Positions 1 through 5,844 of a stretch of DNA of 7,819 bases are shown piece by piece. The stretch covers positions 1 through 7,819 of the forward strand of contig JAFVWD010000245.1 of assembly GCA_017501865.1 (NCBI GenBank), in the 5' to 3' direction. Below the pieces are notes generated by a model, which saw only the letters and a program-made list of their open reading frames with translations, had not been told where the DNA came from and did no database searches. The stretch is from Clostridia bacterium (GTDB lineage Bacteria > Bacillota > Clostridia > Oscillospirales > Acutalibacteraceae). Positions within the stretch are counted from its first letter, which is position 1, and each line of letters opens with the position of its first letter. Made by a program: the position numbers and the translations under genes.

Positions 1-556
1 GGCTGTCAGTAGAAGCAACAGTAACAGTCATTTCTGTTTTAGCTCTTTCTTCAAGAGTTGGGTTTATAACATACTTACCGTCAACAAGACCGAGAGAAAC
101 ACTTGAAACAGGGCCATCCCACGGAATATCTGAAATAGCAATAGCGGTTGAAACACCCCACATAGCAGCAATTTCAGGTGAGCAGTCAGGGTCAACTGAC
201 ATAACGGTAGCAACAACAGAAACATCGTTTCTCATATCCTTAGGGAAGAGTGGGCGAATAGGTCTGTCAATAACACGTGAAGTAAGTACAGCCTTTTCTG
301 ATGCCTTACCTTCACGTCTGCCGAAAGAGCCCGGAATTCTGCCTACTGAGTAAAGCTTTTCTTCAAAATCTACAGAGAGAGGGAAGAAATCAACACCTTC
401 TCTCGGCTTCGGAGCCATAGTAGCAGTACAAAGTACTTCTGTTTCGCCGTAACGAACAAGACAAGCGCCGTTTGCAAGGCCTGCCATTTTACCGGTTTCA
501 ATTACAAGCTTTCTACCGGCAACTTCTGTTTCGAATACTCTGAATTCATTAAACAT
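1..556 (-). CDS. pnp: Polyribonucleotide nucleotidyltransferase (PNPase), N-terminal part, cut by window edge
   Basis: PNPase is the phosphorolytic 3'-to-5' exoribonuclease of mRNA decay; it uses phosphate and releases nucleoside diphosphates, acting as a cytoplasmic trimer. The translation starts MFNEFRVFETEVAGRKL and covers about 185 of the roughly 700 residues usual for the family, so only the first RNase PH domain is visible. Family-typical stretches are the RYGETEVLCTAT strand near residues 36-47, VDFFPLSVDFEEKLYSVGRIPG near 55-76 and the SRVIDRPIRPLFP block near 92-104. The ATG at 556-554 is preceded by AAGAGGT at about 564-570, a good ribosome binding site. The second RNase PH, KH and S1 domains lie beyond position 1. 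It follows rpsO in the same direction, an order conserved in many bacteria, with a hairpin between them. Identification is secure; no frameshift is seen. Confidence 0.97.
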   Translation of the reverse strand, partial: MFNEFRVFETEVAGRKLVIETGKMAGLANGACLVRYGETEVLCTATMAPKPREGVDFFPLSVDFEEKLYSVGRIPGSFGRREGKASEKAVLTSRVIDRPIRPLFPKDMRNDVSVVATVMSVDPDCSPEIAAMWGVSTAIAISDIPWDGPVSSVSLGLVDGKYVINPTLEERAKTEMTVTVASTDS

Positions 557-705
557 AATTTTTACCTCTTTTAATTTATTTTCACCTACCGGTTATGAGG
601 TTTAGCAACAAAGAAAAACCGGAAAAATTTTCAGACTTTTCTTTATCGCTAATACCTGAAACAGTAGGATTTTAACAAGATTTTTCTAAGTTGAAAAACT
701 ACGAA

Positions 706-733
706 CGGGACAAACGGAAAACCGTTTGCCCCG
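706..733 (-). other. rpsO-pnp intergenic RNA hairpin
   Basis: Ten bases after the rpsO stop codon, the minus-strand transcript can form a 12-bp stem: CGGGGCAAACGG (733-722) pairs with CCGTTTGTCCCG (717-706), with one G-U pair, around a TTTT loop. The bases after it read TTCGTAGTTTTTC, so the U tract is interrupted and starts late. It could be a weak terminator/attenuator or a stem that protects the rpsO 3' end or is cleaved. In E. coli the equivalent rpsO-pnp spacer contains a terminator and an RNase III-cleaved stem used for PNPase autoregulation; a matching role here is inference. No convincing separate pnp promoter was found in 557-705, so pnp probably depends on read-through. Confidence 0.7.
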
Positions 734-743
734 ATGTTGGCAA

Positions 744-1007
744 TTATTTACGAAGGCCAAGACGTGCAATAATAGCACGGTAACGTTCGATGTCGTTCTT
801 TTGAAGGTAAGCAAGAAGGTTTCTTCTGTGACCAACCATTTTAAGAAGACCGCGACGTGAGTGATGGTCCTTGTGGTTTTCTTTAAGATGTTCATTAAGA
901 TCGTTAATTCTCTTAGTGAGAACAGCGATTTGAACTTCAGGAGAACCTGTATCTCCTTCGTGAGTAGCATACTCTTTGATAATTGCTTGTTTTTCTGCTT
1001 GTGTCAT
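744..1007 (-). CDS. rpsO: 30S ribosomal protein S15
   Basis: S15 is a primary 16S rRNA-binding protein of the small subunit platform; it binds the central-domain three-way junction early in assembly. The 87-residue product (MTQAEKQAIIKEYATHEGD...) has the usual length and the family signature through LTKRINDLNEHLKENHKDHH and SRRGLLKMVGHRR, ending RLGLRK. I start it at the ATG at 1007-1005. An in-frame GTG at 1016-1014 would add three residues, but that GTG is part of the GAGGTG ribosome binding site (1019-1014), which is well placed for the ATG. A strong promoter and a structured leader lie upstream, and pnp lies downstream. S15 often represses its own translation, which fits the leader seen here. 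Confidence 0.98.
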   Translation of the reverse strand: MTQAEKQAIIKEYATHEGDTGSPEVQIAVLTKRINDLNEHLKENHKDHHSRRGLLKMVGHRRNLLAYLQKNDIERYRAIIARLGLRK

Positions 1008-1103
1008 AATTTTCACCTCATTCTTTTATTAACCCAACCGACTCAGCAAAAGGTAGGTGAAACACTCAGAATGAGTTTACTCCTTGCACCGTGTCAGAAG
1101 GAC
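1008..1103 (-). promoter_or_regulatory. rpsO 5' leader with anti-Shine-Dalgarno pairing (candidate S15 autoregulatory RNA)
   Basis: The transcript from the promoter at 1110-1138 would start near 1103 and carry about 96 nt before the rpsO ATG. The sequence TTTCACCT (1062-1055) is perfectly complementary to AGGTGAAA (1018-1011), which includes the ribosome binding site, so the SD can be masked. The same CACC (1059-1056) can instead pair with an upstream GGTG (1090-1087), enclosing a small ACTCA/TGAGT hairpin with a TTC loop. These two exclusive pairings look like an on/off switch. S15 leaders of differing structure are known in several bacterial groups; which class this matches cannot be told by eye. 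Confidence 0.65.
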
Positions 1104-1109
1104 TTTGCT

Positions 1110-1138
1110 ATTCTAACACAAAACTTCTGTTTTGTAAA
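1110..1138 (-). promoter_or_regulatory. rpsO promoter (sigma-A type)
   Basis: Read on the minus strand, the -35 box is TTTACA (1138-1133) and the -10 box is TAGAAT (1115-1110), with a 17-bp spacer. Each box has five of six consensus bases. The predicted start is near 1103. A perfect inverted repeat, ACAAAAC-AGAA-GTTTTGT (1135-1118), fills the spacer and overlaps the -35 box, so it may be an operator. Confidence 0.85.
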
Positions 1139-1161
1139 GAATATTTTTAAAATAATTTGAA

Positions 1162-1596
1162 TTAGTCTTCGTCATCGCCGCAGCAATCGCAACCGCAGTC
1201 ACAATCACAGTCTTCAAAATCAATGTCGAGTTCTAATTTTTCACCGCATTCAGGGCACTCAATGAATTCTTCATCGAACATGCTCTCATCAAGATAAATT
1301 GCTTCACCGCAAGAAGGACATTCAACTTCATATAATTCGTCGCCTTCGTCATCGCAGTAGCAAAAATCGTCTTCTTCGTCATAAATGAATGCTTCAAGCT
1401 CATCAAGGTCCTCGTCAATGCAATCAACATATTCCTCAACAGCTGCAAGGTCCTCGTCTATGTCGTTAACTGTAAGAGCCATATCTTCGAGAACGTCGAA
1501 CATAGCCTCAAAAAGTTTGGTTTCTTTTGCATCCTTATTAAGATCCATTCCTTCATAAAGACCTTTAAGGTAAGCAACTTTTTCTGTAAGTGTCAT
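1162..1596 (-). CDS. Acidic zinc-ribbon protein with Cys-rich tail, CD1247-like N-terminal domain
   Basis: The protein has 144 residues. The N-terminal 40 (MTLTEKVAYLKGLYEGMDLN... FDVLEDMA) resemble the conserved start of clostridial proteins annotated as 'CD1247 N-terminal domain-containing'; this is from memory and the function is unknown. Residues 41-90 are very rich in Asp and Glu. Then comes a zinc-ribbon-like pair, CPSC (C93, C96) and CPEC (C114, C117), 17 residues apart. The last 15 residues form a tail with six cysteines (C130, 132, 134, 136, 138, 139) alternating with Asp/Gly. No signal peptide or membrane segment is visible, so it should be cytoplasmic. The start is well fixed by a perfect AAGGAGGT eight bases upstream of the ATG. 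It sits alone between efp and rpsO with its own likely promoter. A metal-binding or nucleic-acid-associated role is plausible but not shown. Confidence 0.85.
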   Translation of the reverse strand: MTLTEKVAYLKGLYEGMDLNKDAKETKLFEAMFDVLEDMALTVNDIDEDLAAVEEYVDCIDEDLDELEAFIYDEEDDFCYCDDEGDELYEVECPSCGEAIYLDESMFDEEFIECPECGEKLELDIDFEDCDCDCGCDCCGDDED

Positions 1597-1630
1597 AGTA
1601 AAAACCTCCTTAAATTGCTATATATAATAT

Positions 1631-1659
1631 AGTATTTAAAACAAAATAAAATAAGTCAA
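1631..1659 (-). promoter_or_regulatory. Probable promoter of the zinc-ribbon gene
   Basis: The minus strand has TTGACT (1659-1654), then 17 bp, then AATACT (1636-1631). The -35 box is strong, the -10 box matches four of six bases, and the surroundings are very AT-rich. It begins just after the efp stop codon, where no terminator hairpin is seen, so efp read-through may also transcribe the gene. Confidence 0.5.
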
Positions 1660-1666
1660 AGAGTTT

Positions 1667-2224
1667 TTATGCTCTTGAGAGATACTCGCCTGTTCTTGTA
1701 TCAATGTTAATGCTTTCGCCTTCATCAATGAAAAGAGGAACTTTAATCTCAGCACCTGTTTCAAGAGTAGCAGGCTTTGTAGCATTAGTAGCTGTATCGC
1801 CTTTGAAGCCCGGGTCAGTCTGAGTTACCTGAAGAGTAACGAATGTTGGCGGTTCAACACCGAAAACATTACCTTTGTAAGAAAGGATTTTACAAACCAT
1901 ATTTTCTTTAACGAATTTGAAGTTGTCATCAAGGTTTGAAGCATCAACAGGAACCATATCATAAGTTTCCTGATCCATAAAGTAGTAAAGACCGCCGTCT
2001 TCATAAGAATATTCCATTTCTTTTCTTTCAATGAAAGCAGTAGGGAATTTGTCAGTAGGGCTGAAAGTTTTTTCAACAACACTACCGTTGATTACATCTC
2101 TGATTTTTGTACGAACAAAAGCCGCACCTTTACCCGGTTTAACGTGTTGGAATTCAATAATTGAATAAACTTTGCCTTCCATTTCAAATGTTACGCCGTT
2201 TTTAAAATCGCCTGCTGTTACCAT
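1667..2224 (-). CDS. efp: Translation elongation factor P
   Basis: EF-P binds the ribosome between the P and E sites and rescues ribosomes stalled at proline runs. The 185-residue length and three-domain layout are standard: a KOW-like domain I (about 1-63), OB domain II (about 65-127) and OB domain III (about 129-185). The domain I loop reads KPGKGAAFVRTK, with the modifiable lysine at K32; in Bacillus this lysine carries 5-aminopentanol. The type of modification here cannot be read from the window, and no modification enzyme is present. The family signature in domain III is seen as KPATLETGAEIKVPLFIDEG. The ATG follows GGAGGA at 2239-2234. The gene lies 121 bp downstream of aspS and has its own promoter. 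Confidence 0.98.
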   Translation of the reverse strand: MVTAGDFKNGVTFEMEGKVYSIIEFQHVKPGKGAAFVRTKIRDVINGSVVEKTFSPTDKFPTAFIERKEMEYSYEDGGLYYFMDQETYDMVPVDASNLDDNFKFVKENMVCKILSYKGNVFGVEPPTFVTLQVTQTDPGFKGDTATNATKPATLETGAEIKVPLFIDEGESINIDTRTGEYLSRA

Positions 2225-2242
2225 AAAATTTTTCCTCCGAAT

Positions 2243-2259
2243 AATAAATATTATTTATT
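2243..2259 (-). repeat. AT-only inverted repeat in the efp leader
   Basis: AATAAAT and ATTTATT form a perfect 7-bp inverted repeat with a 3-base centre, a few bases upstream of the efp ribosome binding site. It contains no G or C, so any RNA hairpin would be weak. It may simply reflect base composition. Confidence 0.4.
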
Positions 2260-2272
2260 TTCATACACCATA

Positions 2273-2301
2273 ATATTACACTAAATAAAGAGTATTTTCA
2301 A
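2273..2301 (-). promoter_or_regulatory. Probable efp promoter
   Basis: On the minus strand, TTGAAA (2301-2296) and TAATAT (2278-2273) are 17 bp apart. The predicted start is near 2266, giving a leader of about 40 nt. The octamer TTGAAAAT occurs twice, at 2312-2305 and 2301-2294, spaced 11 bp (about one helical turn), with the second copy forming the -35 box. Confidence 0.65.
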
Positions 2302-2345
2302 GTGATTTTCAATATTTTAATGAAAATAGGGGCAAATAGTGTAAA

Positions 2346-4133
2346 TTATTCCTCGTTTTCTACCTCTAAAAGCTTAATTCCCAGCTCTGCGAGCTGAACA
2401 CCGTCAACAGGTGAAGGACATTCAGTCATAGGCTCAGAAGCATTTTGTACTTTAGGGAATGCAATAACATCGCGAAGACTTTCTGCTCTTAAGAGCTGCA
2501 TTACGAGTCTGTCAAGACCTATACCCATTCCGCCGTGTGGTGGTGGACCGTATTTAAATGCATCAAGAAGATATCCGAATTTCTGGTAAGCTTCTTCCTG
2601 AGAAAGACCAAGAAGCTTAAAAATTCTGCCCTGAAGGTCAGAGTCTGTTATACGTATAGAGCCTGAAGAAAGCTCAATTCCGTTAAGCACAAGGTCGTAA
2701 GCCTTTGCACGTACAGAGCCTTTATCTGTTTCAAGGTAATCAAGACATTCATCAAGCGGAGCAGTAAATGGGTGGTGCATAGCAACAAACTGTTGTGTGT
2801 CTTCATCCCAGTCAAAGAACGGGAATTCTACAATCCACAAAAGATTGAAGCCGTCACCTATAATATCAAGCTTCTTTGCAGCTTCACATCTTACTGCGCC
2901 GAGTGTGGAAAGAACAGAGCTTGTTTTTGTATCTGCAATTATAAATACAACGTCGCCTTTTTCTGCGTTCGCTTTTGTTAAAATTGCGTTCATTTCACCC
3001 TCGGTCATAAACTTAGCGAATGAAGAAGCAATTCCGTCATCTGTAAGACGAATCCAAGCAAGACCTTTTGCACCTATACCTTTTACAAATTCTGTCAGCT
3101 TGTCCACTTCTTTTCGTGTGTAAACATTAACTGCATTTTTAGCGGTAATACCTCTTACTGAGCCACCGCCTTCAATTGCTGAAGTGAATACGGAGAATTC
3201 TGAATTTTTTACATCGTCGGTAAGGTCAAAAATTTCCATACCGAAGCGGGTGTCAGGCTTATCTGAGCCGTAGCGCTCCATTGCCTCTTTATAAGTGAGT
3301 CTTGGGAGAGGGAGAGGAATATCTATACCGAGAGTTTCCTTGAAAACTCTTGCCATATAGCCTTCGCCTATGCTGAGAACATCCTCCATATCAACAAAAG
3401 ACATTTCAAGGTCAATCTGAGTGAATTCAGGCTGACGGTCAGCTCTTAAATCCTCATCACGGAAGCAACGGGCAATTTGCATATAACGGTCAAAGCCTGC
3501 AACCATTGAAAGCTGTTTATAGAGCTGAGGTGACTGAGGCAATGCGTAAAAGCTTCCGTTGTGAATACGGCTCGGAACCAAGAAGTCGCGTGCTCCTTCA
3601 GGAGTTGACTTTATAAGCATAGGTGTTTCTATTTCAATAAATCCGTTTTCGTCAAAGTAGTCACGAGTAATTTTTGTAAGCTTGTGGCGGAATAAGATAT
3701 TGTTCTGAAGATCAGGTCTTCTTAAATCGAGGTAACGGTATTTAAGACGTGTGTTTTCTGAAGTTTTACAGTTTTCCACAATTTCAAACGGAGGTGTCTC
3801 ACTCTTTGAGAGAATTCTTAAATCCTTTACATCAATTTCAATATCACCTGTAGGTAAATCCGGGTTTTTTGAAGAACGTTCCTTTACAATACCCTTAGCC
3901 ATAAGAACATATTCATTTCTTGCAGAAAATGCCTTCTCGAAAATTTCCTTGTCAGTGTTTTCGTCAAATGCAAGCTGAACAATACCTGTTTTATCACGGA
4001 GGTCAATGAAAATAAGTGAGCCTAAATCGCGTTGCTTTGCAACCCAACCGCAAACAGTTACCTCCTGAGAAATATTTTCTTTTCTTAAATCAGAACAATA
4101 GTGCGTTCTTTTAAGTCCTATCATATTATCCAT
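2346..4133 (-). CDS. aspS: Aspartate--tRNA ligase (AspRS)
   Basis: This class II synthetase charges tRNA-Asp with aspartate in the cytoplasm. The 595-residue length is typical of the bacterial form. An N-terminal OB-fold anticodon-binding domain (about 8-115) precedes the catalytic core: motif 1 around FIEIETPML (165-173), motif 2 as FRDEDLRADRQPEFTQID (224-241) and motif 3 as GIGLDRLV (537-544). The bacterial GAD insertion spans roughly 300-420. L37 in RDLGS and K89 in SSKNP match my recollection of residues found in tRNA-Asp-specific (discriminating) enzymes such as that of E. coli, so this copy is probably discriminating; that is inference. The first ATG is chosen because AAAGGA lies about 10 bases upstream; a second Met at codon 4 is too far away. 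It starts 20 bp after the permease stop with no terminator between them, so it may be co-transcribed with the ABC genes. Confidence 0.97.
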   Translation of the reverse strand: MDNMIGLKRTHYCSDLRKENISQEVTVCGWVAKQRDLGSLIFIDLRDKTGIVQLAFDENTDKEIFEKAFSARNEYVLMAKGIVKERSSKNPDLPTGDIEIDVKDLRILSKSETPPFEIVENCKTSENTRLKYRYLDLRRPDLQNNILFRHKLTKITRDYFDENGFIEIETPMLIKSTPEGARDFLVPSRIHNGSFYALPQSPQLYKQLSMVAGFDRYMQIARCFRDEDLRADRQPEFTQIDLEMSFVDMEDVLSIGEGYMARVFKETLGIDIPLPLPRLTYKEAMERYGSDKPDTRFGMEIFDLTDDVKNSEFSVFTSAIEGGGSVRGITAKNAVNVYTRKEVDKLTEFVKGIGAKGLAWIRLTDDGIASSFAKFMTEGEMNAILTKANAEKGDVVFIIADTKTSSVLSTLGAVRCEAAKKLDIIGDGFNLLWIVEFPFFDWDEDTQQFVAMHHPFTAPLDECLDYLETDKGSVRAKAYDLVLNGIELSSGSIRITDSDLQGRIFKLLGLSQEEAYQKFGYLLDAFKYGPPPHGGMGIGLDRLVMQLLRAESLRDVIAFPKVQNASEPMTECPSPVDGVQLAELGIKLLEVENEE

Positions 4134-4153
4134 ATATTTTTGTTCCTTTCGGA

Positions 4154-4963
4154 TTATTTCAAGTTAATTTTTTTGTTTATGAGGAAGGTCATCGGGAAAT
4201 GAAGAGCGACAGAAGCAGCTATATTGACAACAGCACTTGTCAGTCTGAAATTCATTGTTGAATCTGATGTTACAGATTCAGATGTAAATAAAATGGATGT
4301 CTCTGAAATTATAATGTTTACAGGGAGAGCATCAGAAATAGTGCCACTGAGGCTTAATATACCGCCTATCAATACAAAGAAGAATGTAATTGTACCGAAT
4401 TTTCCGAAAGAACTGAGTGGCTTGATTTGTGAAAGCGTAAGAGAAAAATACATACATTGAACGAGTAAGAGAATTATTGCTGCGAATAAAATACAGGCAA
4501 TAATTACACCCAATGTAATTGTCTTTATGGTAGGCGCACCGAAAACATTCAGCAGGCTGTCAATTGTTTCAGCAAGCTGATCACCCAAAATGACTTTTAT
4601 CTGGTAAAGCCATAAAACGAGTGAGCCTATAAGAAGAGCATAGACTGAAAAAATCCAGATTAAACCCGAAACAGTCTTGGAAATAAGCAAGGTTGAAGTT
4701 TTTACAGGTAAAGTAAGTGTAAGGTAGCCGGCTTTGCCGAACATGGTGTTGTTGAACATAAGCGCTACGGTTATGAGAGTTGTTACGCTTGCAACAAGAA
4801 GCGCAAGGCACACAAGACCGCCACATATAACCTTTGGCTTTGTTTCGTCAATTACGTTTGCACCTATTTCAAAAACAACAACAGCTATAAGAGCACAGTA
4901 ATATATTGCAGAAACAGAGAACCACTGAGCTTTAAGGTCATTTTTTAAAAGCTTACCAAACAT
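4154..4963 (-). CDS. ABC-2 type transporter permease
   Basis: This is the membrane partner of the ATPase encoded just upstream. The 269-residue protein has about six hydrophobic segments, near residues 15-36, 46-70, 95-120, 148-174, 188-208 and 242-263. The motif GYLTLTLPVKTSTLLISKTV (80-99) has the 'LPV...ll.sK' pattern common in this permease type. No signal peptide or extracellular binding protein accompanies it, which fits an exporter; the substrate is unknown (peptides, drugs or lipids are possible). I start it at ATG 4963-4961, seven bases after a perfect AAGGAGGTG (4979-4971). A longer in-frame reading up to 5008 adds 15 residues that look unrelated to the family and lack a good binding site. 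It overlaps the ATPase gene by 11 bp, implying translational coupling. Confidence 0.88.
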   Translation of the reverse strand: MFGKLLKNDLKAQWFSVSAIYYCALIAVVVFEIGANVIDETKPKVICGGLVCLALLVASVTTLITVALMFNNTMFGKAGYLTLTLPVKTSTLLISKTVSGLIWIFSVYALLIGSLVLWLYQIKVILGDQLAETIDSLLNVFGAPTIKTITLGVIIACILFAAIILLLVQCMYFSLTLSQIKPLSSFGKFGTITFFFVLIGGILSLSGTISDALPVNIIISETSILFTSESVTSDSTMNFRLTSAVVNIAASVALHFPMTFLINKKINLK

Positions 4964-5657
4964 TGGAAAACACCTCCTTAAAGACATCGTCAATAGACTT
5001 TCCGTCACTTGTTACTTCTTCAACAGGTTTGTTAAGAAGAACTTTACCGCCGCCTATAAAAAGTGCATGAGTAAACACAGACTGAAGGTCATTAATTAAG
5101 TGCGTTGACATAAGAAGAGTTGATTTGTTTGTGTAGTTCTGCATTATAAAATTAAGTATTGAATCTCTTGTTGCAGGGTCGACACCGCCCATAGGCTCAT
5201 CAAGAATATAAAGCTCTGCTTCGCGTGACATTGTCAGAGAGAGAAGAAGCTTTTCCTGCATACCCTTGGACATTGTTTTTGATTTCTGTTTTTCAGGCAA
5301 TGAAAAACGTTTTAACATCTCAAGAGCCTTGTTTTTGTCAAAGTCCTTGAAGAAATCGTTAAAATAGTCAACTGCGTCTATGTTACGCATCCAGTCGTGA
5401 ATGAAGGTCTGCTCAGGAAGATAAGCAGTGAGCGCCTTTGTTTTATCACCTGGAGTAAAGCTGTTTATAGCTACAGAGCCCTTGTAATCGTGAATAAGGC
5501 CTGTAAGAATTTTCATAAGAGTAGATTTACCGCAACCATTAGGCCCGAAAAGACCTATGACTTCACCCTTAGGTAAAGAGAATGAAATATCATTCAGAAC
5601 AAGATGGTCACCGTAAGACTTAGAAAGATTATTTACCTGAATAATTTTCTCGCTCAT
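4953..5657 (-). CDS. ABC transporter ATP-binding protein
   Basis: The 234-residue protein is a single nucleotide-binding domain that powers a membrane transporter. It shows Walker A GPNGCGKST (38-46), Q-loop PEQ with Q83, the signature variant MSKGMQEKL (129-137), Walker B LYILDEP (149-155), the D-loop GGVD (157-160) and the switch histidine in STH (H186). The MSKGM signature is usual for ATPases of two-gene exporter systems (BcrA/YtrB-like), in which one ATPase dimer works with a separate permease. The ATG at 5657 follows AAAGGTGA. In many Firmicutes such pairs are preceded by a GntR-family repressor gene; here none is present, and an XRE regulator is instead transcribed divergently. The substrate cannot be inferred. 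Its own strong promoter lies at 5705-5733. Confidence 0.95.
   Translation of the reverse strand: MSEKIIQVNNLSKSYGDHLVLNDISFSLPKGEVIGLFGPNGCGKSTLMKILTGLIHDYKGSVAINSFTPGDKTKALTAYLPEQTFIHDWMRNIDAVDYFNDFFKDFDKNKALEMLKRFSLPEKQKSKTMSKGMQEKLLLSLTMSREAELYILDEPMGGVDPATRDSILNFIMQNYTNKSTLLMSTHLINDLQSVFTHALFIGGGKVLLNKPVEEVTSDGKSIDDVFKEVFSNVW
4971..4979 (-). promoter_or_regulatory. Ribosome binding site that fixes the permease start
   Basis: AAGGAGGTG lies inside the last codons of the ATPase gene and seven bases before ATG 4963. It is one of the best SD matches in the window and decides the start in favour of the shorter permease. Confidence 0.9.
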
Positions 5658-5704
5658 TTAATCACCTTTCCGGAATTAAAAACAAATTTTTAAACTAAAT
5701 ATAT

Positions 5705-5733
5705 ATTTTACACATATATGTGGGAATAGTCAA
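5705..5733 (-). promoter_or_regulatory. ABC operon promoter with palindromic operator candidate
   Basis: On the minus strand, TTGACT (5733-5728) and TAAAAT (5710-5705) are exactly 17 bp apart; each box matches five of six consensus bases. The spacer holds CACATATATGTG (5711-5722), a perfect 12-bp palindrome that abuts the -10 box. A protein bound there would block RNA polymerase. Transcription should start near 5698, about 40 nt before the ATPase ATG. Confidence 0.85.
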
Positions 5734-5753
5734 GAATTAAGAGTGAATAAAAA

Positions 5754-5787
5754 CAATATATTTTTTTAATATATTGAAAATTTTTCA
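5754..5787. repeat. Two overlapping inverted repeats at the XRE promoter
   Basis: CAATATATT (5754-5762) and AATATATTG (5768-5776) form a perfect 9-bp inverted repeat around TTTTT. It overlaps a second perfect repeat, TGAAAA-T-TTTTCA (5775-5787). Together they cover the -35 box of the plus-strand promoter. They are candidate operator sites, though the AT-rich setting raises the chance of coincidence. Confidence 0.55.
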
Positions 5788-5802
5788 GTCTTTGTGTATA
5801 AT
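5774..5802 (+). promoter_or_regulatory. Promoter of the XRE-LytTR operon
   Basis: TTGAAA (5774-5779) and a perfect TATAAT (5797-5802) are 17 bp apart, with TGTG directly before the -10 box. The predicted start is near 5809, which gives a leader of about 36 nt. Because the -10 box lies at 5797, the in-frame GTG at 5794 cannot be the translation start of the XRE gene. Confidence 0.9.
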
Positions 5803-5833
5803 ATTTCAGGTGCAGAAGAATTTACGGATTTTT

Positions 5834-5839
5834 GGGGGT
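5834..5839 (+). promoter_or_regulatory. Unusual G-only ribosome binding site of the XRE gene
   Basis: GGGGGT stands five bases before the ATG at 5845. It can pair with the ACCUCC anti-SD with one G-U pair, but differs from the GGAGG-type sites of most neighbouring genes. Confidence 0.7.
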
Positions 5840-5844
5840 TCAAT

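Noticed and set aside
1008..1016. Upstream GTG start for rpsO
   Set aside because: The GTG is part of the GAGGTG ribosome binding site for the ATG at 1007, which gives the normal S15 length.
861..1160. 99-codon plus-strand open frame opposite rpsO and its leader
   Set aside because: It is antisense to the clearly coding rpsO and its promoter, has no ribosome binding site and shows no recognisable protein features.
4964..5008. Longer N-terminus for the ABC permease
   Set aside because: The extra 15 residues lie inside the ATPase gene and lack a good binding site, whereas the ATG at 4963 has a perfect one seven bases upstream.
5794..5844. GTG start at 5794 extending the XRE protein by 17 residues
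   Set aside because: It lies at the -10 box of the gene's own promoter, so it would not be in the mRNA, and the added residues do not belong to the helix-turn-helix family.
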